The notes under the pieces were generated by a model. That model was given only the letters and a program-made list of their open reading frames with translations. It was not told where the DNA came from and did no database searches. This document shows positions 17,543 to 26,648 of a stretch of 64,000 nucleotides of DNA, in pieces. The DNA is from Pseudomonas viridiflava (GTDB lineage Bacteria; Pseudomonadota; Gammaproteobacteria; Pseudomonadales; Pseudomonadaceae). The position numbers and the translations under genes were made by a program. The DNA is taken from positions 310,001 to 374,000 of the forward strand of contig NZ_UTKY01000095.1 of NCBI RefSeq assembly GCF_900583165.1. Reading direction: 5' to 3'. Each line of letters begins with the position of its first letter. Within the stretch, counting starts at the first letter, position 1.

Positions 17543-18808
17543 TTAGTTACTTTTCACCGCGTGATCCGGTTTTTTGTCATTACCCGGAATGTACGGGCTC
17601 CACGGCTGGGCGCGGATCGGCGCTTCGGTCTGCCACACCACCGAGAACTGCCCGTCGGCCTGGATTTCGCCGATCATCACCGGCTTGTGCAGGTGGTGGT
17701 TGGTCTTGTCCATGGTCAGGGTGAAACCGGACGGCGCAGCAAAGGTCTGCCCGCCGAGCGCTTCACGCACTTTGTCGACGTCGGTGGACTTGGCTTTCTC
17801 CGCCGCCTGCGCCCACATATGAATGCCCACGTAGGTGGCTTCCATCGGGTCGTTGGTCACGGCTTTGTCGGCGCCCGGCAGGTTGTGTTTCTTGGCGTAG
17901 GCTTTCCAGTCGGCGACGAACTTGGTATTCACCGGGTTCTCTACCGACTGGAAGTAGTTCCAGGCGGCGAGGTTGCCCACCAGCGGCTTGGTGTCGATGC
18001 CGCGCAGTTCTTCTTCACCCACAGAGAACGCCACCACCGGTACGTCGGTGGCCTTCAGGCCCTGGTTGGCCAGCTCTTTGTAGAACGGCACGTTGGAGTC
18101 GCCGTTCACCGTGGAGATCACGGCTGTCTTGCCGCCAGCCGAGAACTTTTTGATGTTGGCCACGATGGTTTGGTAATCGGCATGACCGAACGGGGTGTAG
18201 ACCTCTTCGATATCTTTATCCGCTACGCCCTTCGAATGCAGGAACGAACGCAGAATCTTGTTGGTGGTGCGCGGGTACACATAGTCGGTGCCCAGCAGGA
18301 AGAAACGCTTGGCCGCGCCGCCTTCTTCGCTCATCAGGTATTCCACTGCAGGAATCGCCTGTTGGTTAGGCGCGGCACCGGTATAGAACACGTTGGGCGA
18401 CATTTCTTCGCCTTCGTACTGCACCGGGTAGAACAGCAGGCCATTGAGCTCTTCGAACACCGGCAGCACGGATTTACGCGACACCGAGGTCCAGCAGCCG
18501 AACACCACGGCGACCTTGTCCTGGGTCAGCAACTGGCGGCCTTTTTCCGCAAACAACGGCCAGTTGGACGCCGGGTCCACCACCACGGGTTCGAGCATCT
18601 TGCCGTTCACACCGCCCTTGGCGTTGATCTCGTCGATGGTCATCAGCGCCATGTCTTTAAGCGACGTTTCGGAGATGGCCATGGTGCCGGACAGCGAATG
18701 CAGGATGCCGACCTTGATGGTCTCGGCCGCCTGGACAGTCCAGGTCATGCCCATGGCGGCAATGGATGCCGACAGTGTGAAAGCCTTAATCAAGCTGCGA
18801 CGCTTCAT
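17543..18808 (-). CDS. urtA: Urea ABC transporter substrate-binding protein UrtA
   Basis: 421 aa starting MKRRSLIKAFTLSASIAAMG with a signal peptide that resembles a Tat-like twin-arginine start followed by a hydrophobic stretch, ending near VQA. The mature part begins ETIKVGILHSLSGTMAISET, the classic LivJ/FmdD/UrtA-type start, and contains FGCWTSVSRKSVLPVFEE and YPVQYEGEEMSPN. It captures urea in the periplasm for UrtBCDE. As first gene of the unit it lies 30 to 45 bases downstream of a sigma-54 promoter with a GGAG ribosome site. The first gene is followed by a REPIN, which may raise its expression over the other subunits. Confidence 0.96.
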   Translation of the reverse strand: MKRRSLIKAFTLSASIAAMGMTWTVQAAETIKVGILHSLSGTMAISETSLKDMALMTIDEINAKGGVNGKMLEPVVVDPASNWPLFAEKGRQLLTQDKVAVVFGCWTSVSRKSVLPVFEELNGLLFYPVQYEGEEMSPNVFYTGAAPNQQAIPAVEYLMSEEGGAAKRFFLLGTDYVYPRTTNKILRSFLHSKGVADKDIEEVYTPFGHADYQTIVANIKKFSAGGKTAVISTVNGDSNVPFYKELANQGLKATDVPVVAFSVGEEELRGIDTKPLVGNLAAWNYFQSVENPVNTKFVADWKAYAKKHNLPGADKAVTNDPMEATYVGIHMWAQAAEKAKSTDVDKVREALGGQTFAAPSGFTLTMDKTNHHLHKPVMIGEIQADGQFSVVWQTEAPIRAQPWSPYIPGNDKKPDHAVKSN

Positions 18809-18852
18809 GGTGCGATCTCCGTGACCTTGTTGGATGAGGATGCTCAGGAGAT

Positions 18853-18868
18853 AGCAAAGGGTGTGCCG
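18853..18868 (-). promoter_or_regulatory. Sigma-54 (RpoN) promoter for urtA
   Basis: Read on the minus strand the sequence is CGGCACACCCTTTGCT: GG and GC are separated by exactly 10 bases and the flanks match the GGCAC-N5-TTGC consensus. The GC element is about 46 bases upstream of the urtA start, leaving a leader of roughly 35 bases. Confidence 0.75.
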
Positions 18869-18922
18869 AAGTGGGCAAGGGCCGCAGGCAATGGGTGCAG
18901 TTCGGCACGCGAGGCGCCGAGC

Positions 18923-18937
18923 GCACCATTGTGGCGC
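18923..18937 (-). promoter_or_regulatory. NtrC-like enhancer site upstream of urtA
   Basis: GCACCATTGTGGCGC is one base away from the NtrC half-site pattern GCAC-N6-GGTGC and is centred about 85 bases upstream of the expected transcription start, a normal distance for a sigma-54 activator. The flanks extend the palindrome (GAGCGC ... GCGCTC). Confidence 0.5.
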
Positions 18938-19149
18938 TCGATTGAGCGGGCGGGCACGCGGGTGTGCGTTTATGGTGCTGGGGTTTATTCGCTTGCGAAC
19001 ACTGCAACGAGGTCGTCATCACGCAGACCCGCTCCTGCAGTAACGGTCGCTGACGTCTCACACTATGTATCTACCGATCTGAACCAGCGCCCTGCCTTGA
19101 AAATCAAGGTGCCGAGCGTTGTGCCTCGGCATTCTTTCAAGGAGTTGTC

Positions 19150-22100
19150 ATGGCTATCAGATTGTCACGCGAAGAGCGGGCTGCCAGTTCAAACCGCGGG
19201 GCCGGCAGGCTACCCACGCTGAGCCCGGCGTTTACCAAGGAGGCCGATGCAGCTTACTGGGCGCATTTACACATCGGCGAACGCCGTGATGTGGAATACG
19301 GCGGGGTGATCGTGCGCGATTCGGACGGACTGTATTTTGCGAGTTACCCGTTTCAAGGTGGGACCCTGCAGTTTGATCTGCGCGATGTACTGGCAGTGGG
19401 GGAGGATGGCTTCTTTCTGCAGCCGACGGGCTATACCTGTGTGGCCAGTTACCACTCCCACCCTGCGCGACATGCGCATATCCGCAGCCTGAACCCCAGT
19501 TTCGATGAGCGCATGATCAAGGCATTTCTTGGGTTTTTCTCAGGTACGGACTTTTACTCGGATGTGCATGAGCGAAGCTTTTTCCCATCTGCTTATTTAT
19601 CCGGCCCGGACGGCTCCCTGATTCGCCACACCCCCAGCGGTTCGCGAGAGGAACTCAGTTTTGCGCTGTGGGTGCAGGCCGGAAAGCCAGCCAACAACCC
19701 CGTAGGGGTTTACGGCCCCTTCGATGAGTTCATCAAGAAGGTTGCCAGCTTCGGCTCGCTGAGCTTTATCGTGTCAACCGAATGGTGGGGCGGCTCCGTC
19801 GGGCGGGTGCCGGCCGACTGGGCGGTGTTCGAACCCTTTGCCTCCTCTGAGATCACCGAGCAACCGTTGTGCTCAAGTGTCCATGACCAGGCGAAGTTGG
19901 CTGTGATGGAGGCAATCCCTTCGCAGTCGCCGCAGGGTCAGGTCGGTTTTATACTCAAGCACCTCACCCTGGATCGCTACGTGGCAACGCTGGCATCCCC
20001 CAGGCACGCGCCTTTGTTCGCGGTGGACGCCGTATTTCCCAAGGGGCCTGAGGGTTCGCCACAACTGCCCGCCGAGTATCGCCTGGAGGCCATCTACTTC
20101 AGCGACTGGTATGTGAAAGAAGAGGCGCCGGTCGTGGAAGACTGGCTCGCCAGTGCGTTTTTCTCCCCGGCACAGGTAATCGCGGCGATTCAACAGGGGC
20201 ATAGCACTGAGGCGTTGCACGCTCCCAGTCGTGGGCTGGATCTGTACATGCGTGCCTTGGACGATACGCTACTTCAACTCAAGTTACCGTCGACGGCCTT
20301 GTCCACCGAACTGTTCAAGCGGGAGAGTGACGGCACAATCAATGATAATGGCGCCCAGGCAGCGCTGAATGCAGGCACCTTGAGCCCGCGCAACTATGTG
20401 CGCAGGGTGATCGATGCCACGCAGCTGTGGGTGGTGCAGCCCGGAGGGCTGTGGCGAGAGGTCGGCACGGTGGACAACCGCTCAGCGTTGTTGAGTAAAA
20501 TCAACTCGGCAACACTGAGTCACTCGTTTTTTTCCGCCCGTGATGCGGCGGTGTATGCCCATGAGCAAGTCGGCCATCAACGCAGTCTCTACTACGGTGG
20601 CTACGTACTAAAGGGCGCCGATGGTCGTTTTGTGATTACCCAGCCGCTCGAAAGTGCGATGCATCCTTTTGCGTCCACGCTGTTTTTCCCGGTGAGCGCA
20701 CTCGGCCCGCTGATTCCGCCAGAATCCTATGAGCTGCATGCGCGGTATGGCTCACACACGGCGCTGTCGATGGTCGATCCTGAATGGGTCAGGCAGCGGG
20801 GCTGGTCACGGGACGAAGTCTTGATCAACTTGCAGGTGTTTTCCACTGAAGAAATGTACTCGATCATTCAAGACCGACGGGTGGCGTATTTGTCCGGGGC
20901 TGAGGATTGCTTGTTGGAGTACACGCCGAATCAGTCGTCCGAAGAAGCAGTGCTGCTGGCCAATATCGCCCCTAGTGCCGGGGAGAACAGCCTGCAGCGG
21001 CGCCTGGATCGTGGCGATATCCGGCCTGACGATTGGGTGCGGCGCCTGGCCGTGGCAGGGGATTTCAAGATCGTTCTGGGCAATGCGCTGTGGGGGCCGC
21101 GGTCGGTGGTCTACAGTGATTGGTCACCCAACTTTGCCTACGCACCACGAACGACGCCGCCTGATTACGTGACCTATGGCGGCATCTTCGCCAGCCCCGA
21201 TGAAGCGGCACGTGACCTGCAACGGCGGTTGCAAGAACGTCGGTTGCCTCAGCCGGTGTGCTTTGCCTTTATCCTCAAGCATGAAAGCCGAGCGCAATTC
21301 ATCGCGACCGAAGTGGTTGGATCGCGCTCTTTAGAGAGGCTGTTCAAGCTCGATAGCCTGTTTCCCCTTGCACGCCGCCGGGACATCTATCAACTGCCCA
21401 AGGGGTTTGAGCTGCATGCCTTGTTCCGGTCACAGCAATGGTCATCCAACTTGCTTGCGGGAGCCTCTGGCTGGTTGACGCAGCATTTCGTCGTTCCAAA
21501 CGTATTGTTGGCCTCGCTCACTCAAGCACTGGAGGCTAGAAGGACAAGCTTGGCGATCTACTTTTCTGTGCTCGATGGCGCGCTGTTACGGTTCAAACCG
21601 TCCCCCATAAGCGTGGAGAAGGATGGCATCGCCGACCGGTTACTGGGCGATGCATCGGCCCAACTGGCTTCCGGCGTGAAGACCCCGCTGGCGTTTATCC
21701 AAGACTGGGCGGCCAGAGGCGACCTGCAAGTTGTGCGTATCAGCCAGTACTGGGACAAGCTCGGGCTGGTGGGTACTGCCTGGAGCGGTTATGAGCACAT
21801 TGCGCCACGCCGCTTGAGCCCCTGCTTTGCGTTTGCTGATGATGCCGCGCGCCACGCGCAGTTATCGGTAGGCAATGGACATAAGCGCACCTATGGCGGG
21901 GTCATTCTGCAATTGGTCAATGGGCTGTTTGTAGCGACAGAGCCCGTGTTGGTTCCGCCTTATGGGGCGACACTAGACTGGATCTTTCCTGACCCCACAA
22001 TTGCTACCGGGCTCTTCCCCGGCGGTAGCACCCTCGTGGCCACTTACCGATCCTTGCCGAAGCGAGAGGTGCCGATACTGCTCTCTGCGACGGAAAAAGC

Positions 22101-23769
22101 GGTTTACCAGAGCATGGTGCCCACTGAGGTCATGGCTCATCTATTGCAGCAGACATCTGTCGCCAAACGCCTATACGTCTTCGGCCCCACGGGTTCTATA
22201 CTCAGCTATCAGCCGTCCGACTCCACCGATGAAGCACTGCTCAAGCAGCGCCTTGGCGCGCATGAGCAGCTCAGGGACGATTTTGTTGACAATCCTGTCG
22301 AGCAGCAGCTGCGCATGCAAACCCTGCTGCCCAAGGATTTCACAGATATTGTCGCCCAAGCCGGCGACTTGCGCGTGGTTCAGGGCGACACCTTATGGGG
22401 CAGCCCGAGGCGGTTAAAAATCAGGTTTGCGCTGAATCCCTATCGCCCCAATCCGTGGGAAGTTGCCCAAGTGTCTGCCAACTCGCCGTGTGGCCCTGTA
22501 TTTAGCCGAGCGCTGGATGCCGTACGAGACCTTCAACGCCGGCGGACATCGGACGCCCATGTCGAAATCGGTTATGTGCTGCGTGCATTCGGGCGGGAGC
22601 ATTACACGGTAACGCGGCCCCTTCGTAGAGAAAGCTTCGAGGATTTGAGGCCGTTCTTTGTTGACGGCAAAATACCTCAGGGGTTCTTTGTGTTGGGCGT
22701 CTACCTGTGCGGGTCTGCTGAGGCGATCGGCGCTGCCGGTGATGAAATGTCGGAGCACTTCTTTGCACCGGATTACATCGCCAAAGCGCTGTTGTTCATC
22801 ACCAAGCCACGGAATGGCGCCGTGCCGCCGCTGGTGTCGCCGCTGCCGTTATATTTGCTATGCGCTGACGGTGCATTGCTCTGGTATCAGTTGCCCAAGA
22901 CAGTGAGCGTGTCAGAACTGGTCAAGAAGGTGTCCCAGTACACCCTGCAACTGCGCAATGGCGCGTCAACCGTGCGTGACTATGTACTCGAACTGGCTGC
23001 GGCAGGTGAGTTGCGCATCCGACTCACGAGTAAAATATGGGGGCGCAAGCAACGAGTCAACGCGCAGTGGCAGGCTCGGCTGGCCCCGCACACGGTTACC
23101 GACGACCCCTATTATCACTCGTTCTGTGGGCCGCATTTTTTCTATGCCGATGACGCCGCTCGCTATGCTCAGCAATTGATCGGGCCGTTCAGCGCGAAAA
23201 CGTATTTGGGGGCAGTGCTAGTGCCGCCGCGGTTATCGACGTTTGTTGCGATTGATCCGGTGGAAGATCGGCCGGGCTTCGGCGACAGTACGCTGGAGTG
23301 GTTTTTCTGGTCAGGGCATGCGGGGTTTGATGTCCCTGTGAGTCATGACTTACACGATTACAAAATTGCAGCAGTGCACGCCTTCCACAAGGCAATCGCT
23401 TATGCCAGCAGCCTCAAACCAATGGATGCTCGACTGCTGCCCAATTTTGTCTCCACTCAGGACCTTAATAGTTACGTGAAGGTAGTCACCGACAATCTCC
23501 CGGACGCCAAGTGCATTTACCTGTCCTGTCGAGGCGGTGCCTTGCTCAAGTACGTACCTGCGCTGACGAGCGCAGAGTCGACGATGCTGAGTGTTGGGCC
23601 GGTTGCCTCACCGAGTGCACTGGTCAGCCAGTTGCGCCGGTTGGGCAATCTGTCGGTGTTGGTTACCGACACCTTTTGGAGACGGCGGGGGACCTTGGGC
23701 GAGGAGTGGGCTGAGCCGAATTCAGATGACGTTGAACCCTGGTACGGGCATCGAAAAGATGAGCTTTGA
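19150..23769 (+). CDS. Seven-module DUF4329/JAB-like repeat protein ending in KDEL, function unknown
   Basis: 1539 aa with AAGGAG six bases before the ATG. I do not recognise a named gene. The chain is built of about seven related modules of roughly 200 residues, starting near 30, 228, 441, 660, 890, 1110 and 1328. Many open with a helix like ADDAARHAQ, continue with YGGVIL-type strands, contain a loop like DGALLRFKP, and close with AAGDLRVVQGDTLWG-like motifs. Module 1 resembles DUF4329/JAB metalloprotease-like folds, with VASYHSHP (His102, His104) and FSGTD (Ser131, Asp134). The other modules lack the His pair. The last four residues are KDEL. There is no signal peptide. It stands alone between divergent urt genes and a convergent permease gene. 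An exported or host-directed protein is possible but unproven. Confidence 0.8.
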   Translation: MAIRLSREERAASSNRGAGRLPTLSPAFTKEADAAYWAHLHIGERRDVEYGGVIVRDSDGLYFASYPFQGGTLQFDLRDVLAVGEDGFFLQPTGYTCVASYHSHPARHAHIRSLNPSFDERMIKAFLGFFSGTDFYSDVHERSFFPSAYLSGPDGSLIRHTPSGSREELSFALWVQAGKPANNPVGVYGPFDEFIKKVASFGSLSFIVSTEWWGGSVGRVPADWAVFEPFASSEITEQPLCSSVHDQAKLAVMEAIPSQSPQGQVGFILKHLTLDRYVATLASPRHAPLFAVDAVFPKGPEGSPQLPAEYRLEAIYFSDWYVKEEAPVVEDWLASAFFSPAQVIAAIQQGHSTEALHAPSRGLDLYMRALDDTLLQLKLPSTALSTELFKRESDGTINDNGAQAALNAGTLSPRNYVRRVIDATQLWVVQPGGLWREVGTVDNRSALLSKINSATLSHSFFSARDAAVYAHEQVGHQRSLYYGGYVLKGADGRFVITQPLESAMHPFASTLFFPVSALGPLIPPESYELHARYGSHTALSMVDPEWVRQRGWSRDEVLINLQVFSTEEMYSIIQDRRVAYLSGAEDCLLEYTPNQSSEEAVLLANIAPSAGENSLQRRLDRGDIRPDDWVRRLAVAGDFKIVLGNALWGPRSVVYSDWSPNFAYAPRTTPPDYVTYGGIFASPDEAARDLQRRLQERRLPQPVCFAFILKHESRAQFIATEVVGSRSLERLFKLDSLFPLARRRDIYQLPKGFELHALFRSQQWSSNLLAGASGWLTQHFVVPNVLLASLTQALEARRTSLAIYFSVLDGALLRFKPSPISVEKDGIADRLLGDASAQLASGVKTPLAFIQDWAARGDLQVVRISQYWDKLGLVGTAWSGYEHIAPRRLSPCFAFADDAARHAQLSVGNGHKRTYGGVILQLVNGLFVATEPVLVPPYGATLDWIFPDPTIATGLFPGGSTLVATYRSLPKREVPILLSATEKAVYQSMVPTEVMAHLLQQTSVAKRLYVFGPTGSILSYQPSDSTDEALLKQRLGAHEQLRDDFVDNPVEQQLRMQTLLPKDFTDIVAQAGDLRVVQGDTLWGSPRRLKIRFALNPYRPNPWEVAQVSANSPCGPVFSRALDAVRDLQRRRTSDAHVEIGYVLRAFGREHYTVTRPLRRESFEDLRPFFVDGKIPQGFFVLGVYLCGSAEAIGAAGDEMSEHFFAPDYIAKALLFITKPRNGAVPPLVSPLPLYLLCADGALLWYQLPKTVSVSELVKKVSQYTLQLRNGASTVRDYVLELAAAGELRIRLTSKIWGRKQRVNAQWQARLAPHTVTDDPYYHSFCGPHFFYADDAARYAQQLIGPFSAKTYLGAVLVPPRLSTFVAIDPVEDRPGFGDSTLEWFFWSGHAGFDVPVSHDLHDYKIAAVHAFHKAIAYASSLKPMDARLLPNFVSTQDLNSYVKVVTDNLPDAKCIYLSCRGGALLKYVPALTSAESTMLSVGPVASPSALVSQLRRLGNLSVLVTDTFWRRRGTLGEEWAEPNSDDVEPWYGHRKDEL

Positions 23770-23774
23770 TGTCT

Positions 23775-24785
23775 TCAGCGCCTGCGCATCAACCCAATAA
23801 AAAACACCCCGCCAATCGCCGCCGTGGCCACGCCGATGGGCAGGTCTTCGGGGGCGATCAGGGTGCGTGCGGCAACATCCACCCACACCAAGAAGAGACT
23901 GCCGAGCAGCGCGCAGACGGGCAGTAATCGGCGATGCTCGGCACCCACCAGGCGCCTGGCAATGTGTGGCACCATCAGCCCGACAAAGCCGATGGAGCCG
24001 CTGATGGACACCAGCACGCCGGTCATCAATGACGCCACCAGGAACACTTTCAGGCGCACGGCGCGCGCGCTCAGGCCCAGGGTCACGGCGGTCTGCTCGC
24101 CGGCCATCAAGGCGTTCAACGGGCGGGCCATGCCGAGCAAGACCAGCAGGCCCAGCAGCACGGTGGCGCCAGGAATCGCCAGCAGTTCCCAGCGCGCCAG
24201 GCCCAGGCCGCCGAGCATCCAGAACATCACGGCCGACGCCGCCCGATGGTCGCCCATGAACAGCAACAGATTGGCCGCCGCCATCATCACGAACGACACC
24301 GCCACCCCGCACAACAGCAGGCGATCACTCTCCAGCCGCCCATTGCGACTGGCTACTGCCAGCACCACCAGCATGCTCAATAGGGCGCCGATAAAGGCGG
24401 CGATGGGCAGTGTCAGCAGGCCGATGACTTCGCCAACGTGCAGCACCACAATCACTGCGCCGAGCGTGGCGCCGGAGGTGACGCCGAGCAGATGCGGATC
24501 AGCCAAGGGGTTGCGCGTCACTGCCTGCAACACCGCGCCGACCAACGCCAGGCCAGCGCCCACCAGCGCGCCGAGCAACAGGCGCGGCACGCGAATCAGC
24601 CAGACGATATGTTCCTGCCCCGCCGGCCAATTCACCTCGCCGATGCCCAGCGCCTTGTAGAGCACGATCCGCCACACCACCTCTACCGGTACCCGTGCCG
24701 GGCCGAAGCCCAGTGAGATTACGCAGGAAACCAGCAACAGCGCAGCCAGCGCGGCGAGCAGCAGGGCATAGCGACGCGTGATCAT
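23775..24785 (-). CDS. FecCD-family ABC transporter permease
   Basis: 336 aa, about ten membrane segments, with family motifs RVPRLLLGALVGAGLALVGA, NPLADPHLLGVTSGA and GSIGFVGLMVPHIARRLVGA. It moves a metal chelate or corrinoid across the inner membrane together with the ATPase and binding protein encoded just upstream. It overlaps the binding-protein gene by four bases. Only five bases separate it from the end of the convergent seven-module gene, so no terminator fits between them. Confidence 0.93.
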   Translation of the reverse strand: MITRRYALLLAALAALLLVSCVISLGFGPARVPVEVVWRIVLYKALGIGEVNWPAGQEHIVWLIRVPRLLLGALVGAGLALVGAVLQAVTRNPLADPHLLGVTSGATLGAVIVVLHVGEVIGLLTLPIAAFIGALLSMLVVLAVASRNGRLESDRLLLCGVAVSFVMMAAANLLLFMGDHRAASAVMFWMLGGLGLARWELLAIPGATVLLGLLVLLGMARPLNALMAGEQTAVTLGLSARAVRLKVFLVASLMTGVLVSISGSIGFVGLMVPHIARRLVGAEHRRLLPVCALLGSLFLVWVDVAARTLIAPEDLPIGVATAAIGGVFFIGLMRRR

Positions 24786-25729
24786 TCGCCGTGAAACCCC
24801 TTGGCCAGGGTTTGCACGGCCAGCACGTTGTCGATCCCCGGCGTGGCCTGCACGTACGGGATCACGATAAATCGCTGGTTCTTGATCGCATCCACCGCTT
24901 GCAACGCGGGGTTATTCAACAGGAATTGCTGCTTCTGTTCGGCGGTGATTTCGCTGTAGTCGACAATCACGATCACCTGCGGGTTGCGCTCCACCACGGT
25001 CTCCCAGTTGACGCGGGTCCAACTGGCGTCGACGTCATCGAGGATATTGCGCCCGCCGGCGGCTTCGATCAGCGCCTGCGGCATGCCCAGGCGGCCGGAG
25101 GTCATGGCGCGATCTTCGCCGCTGTCGTAGAGGAATACGCGCGGTTTGTGTTCAGGCAGGTCTTTTTGCACTTCATCGACCTGGGCCTGCATTTGCGCGA
25201 TCAGGGTGTTGGCGCGGTCCTGCACGTCGAAGATCTTGCCCAGGTTGCGCAGGTCGTTGTAGGTGTCGTCGAGGGTCGCGGCCGGGCGCTTCATCACGAA
25301 TGCGCATGACTCGGTCAACTCGTACACGTTGATGCCCAACGGTTGCAGGGTACTCGGCGTAAGGTCGCCGCCCACGCGCATGCCGTAGTCCCAGCCGGCG
25401 AAGAAGAAATCCACGTTGGCGTCGAGCAGGGTTTCCACCGAGGGGTATTTGCTCGCCAGCTCCGGCAGGCCGTCGAGGAGCGAGGCCATCTGCGGGGTGA
25501 CGGACTTCCAGCCGGTGATGCCGCTGTAGCCGGCCATGCGCGAGGTGAGGCCGAGGGCGAGCATCATCTGGGTCATGTTGATGTCGTGGCTGACCGCGTG
25601 TTTCGGTGCTGCCTGGAAGGTCACTTCACGGTTGCAACTGTTGACGGTCAGCGGGTATCGGGTGGCTTCGGCGTAGGCCTCAGATGCGCCGGACAGCAGG
25701 GCTACAGCCAGGAGAGTACGCAGGATCAT
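24782..25729 (-). CDS. Periplasmic metal-chelate binding protein (FecB/BtuF-like fold)
   Basis: 315 aa with a signal peptide ending near SGASEAYA. The mature part begins with TRYPLTVNSCNREVTFQAAP and contains MLALGLTSRMAGYSGITGW and a C-terminal VQTLAKGFHGE, typical of helical-backbone class binding proteins. The ligand is unknown. The start overlaps the ATPase stop by four bases. With the upstream TonB receptor this is a complete uptake route. From memory it resembles the P. aeruginosa PA2911-PA2914 locus, which I recall as responding to zinc limitation. Confidence 0.88.
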   Translation of the reverse strand: MILRTLLAVALLSGASEAYAEATRYPLTVNSCNREVTFQAAPKHAVSHDINMTQMMLALGLTSRMAGYSGITGWKSVTPQMASLLDGLPELASKYPSVETLLDANVDFFFAGWDYGMRVGGDLTPSTLQPLGINVYELTESCAFVMKRPAATLDDTYNDLRNLGKIFDVQDRANTLIAQMQAQVDEVQKDLPEHKPRVFLYDSGEDRAMTSGRLGMPQALIEAAGGRNILDDVDASWTRVNWETVVERNPQVIVIVDYSEITAEQKQQFLLNNPALQAVDAIKNQRFIVIPYVQATPGIDNVLAVQTLAKGFHGE

Positions 25730-26508
25730 GGTTGGGTTATCCAGGTGAGGCGGGGGTAGCCGGACAAGGGGTGGGTGTCGATCAACGCTTCGACGCCGAA
25801 GACATCGCGTAGTAACTCGGCGGTGAGCACTTCGTGGGGCGTACCGTTGGCGACGATGCGTCCGTGGTGGATCACGTACAGCCGGTCACAAAATGCAGCG
25901 GCCAGGTTGAGGTCGTGAATACTCGCCAGGGTGCCGATGTTCAGGCGCTTGACCAGCCCTAGTAGCTCAAGTTGGTAGCGCGGGTCGAGGTGATTGGTGG
26001 GCTCGTCGAGGATCAGCAATTGCGGCTCTTGGGCCAGGGCGCGGGCGAGGATCACGCGTTGCTTTTCACCGCCGGAGAGGGTGGCGAAGGCGTGGTCTTC
26101 GAAGCCCTGCATGCCTACGGATTGGAGCGCTTGCTGAACCAACTGTTGGTCGCGCGACGTATCGCCATCGAACAAGCCTTTGTGGGGCGTACGGCCCATG
26201 GCGACCACTTCGTCTACTCGCAGCCCGAAGGCATCGGGGAACTCCTGAAGCACCACGGCGATGCGCTGGGCGCACCACTTCGCACTCTGTTTCCACACGT
26301 TTTGATGTTCGAGCAGCACGTCACCCTGTGCCGGTTTAGTGAACCGATAGGCGCAGCGCAGCAGGCTGGTCTTGCCGCTGCCATTGGGCCCGATCAGCCC
26401 AACGAACTCCCCCGCACCGACCTGCAGGCTGGCGTCACGCAGGTGGAACTGGTGGTGGCAGTGGCTTAAAGGAGACCAGTTGAGGTCGCGCAGGGTGAGT
26501 GAGCTCAT
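25726..26508 (-). CDS. ABC transporter ATP-binding protein, metal-chelate type
   Basis: 260 aa if started at MSSLTLRDLNW; a GTG seven codons earlier is the alternative. Walker A GPNGSGKTS, Q-loop VLQEFPDAF, signature LSGGEKQRVILARAL, Walker B LLILDEPTNHLD and the switch histidine in SIHDLN are all present, as in FecE/BtuD ATPases. It powers the FecCD-type permease encoded downstream. A REPIN lies between it and the receptor gene that precedes it. Confidence 0.92.
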   Translation of the reverse strand: MSSLTLRDLNWSPLSHCHHQFHLRDASLQVGAGEFVGLIGPNGSGKTSLLRCAYRFTKPAQGDVLLEHQNVWKQSAKWCAQRIAVVLQEFPDAFGLRVDEVVAMGRTPHKGLFDGDTSRDQQLVQQALQSVGMQGFEDHAFATLSGGEKQRVILARALAQEPQLLILDEPTNHLDPRYQLELLGLVKRLNIGTLASIHDLNLAAAFCDRLYVIHHGRIVANGTPHEVLTAELLRDVFGVEALIDTHPLSGYPRLTWITQP

Positions 26509-26538
26509 CAGTATTCTCTGGCTCAACACCGATCAAAA

Positions 26539-26627
26539 TGTGGGAGGGGGCTCGCTCCCGATAGCAGTGTGTCAGTCAACACATCCTGCACAGGTAATCC
26601 GCCATCGGGAGCAAGCCCCCTCCCACA
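26539..26627. repeat. REPIN between receptor gene and ABC ATPase gene
   Basis: Left arm TGTGGGAGGGGGCTCGCTCC... has one base changed against the usual CTTGC; the right arm ends at 26627. Same family as the copy at 17436. Confidence 0.88.
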
Positions 26628-26648
26628 TTTGAACTGTGTTAAGTGTGG

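Noticed and set aside
17561..19222. Open frame of 553 codons on the plus strand
   Set aside because: Antisense to urtA and running over the sigma-54 promoter region; no domain recognisable.
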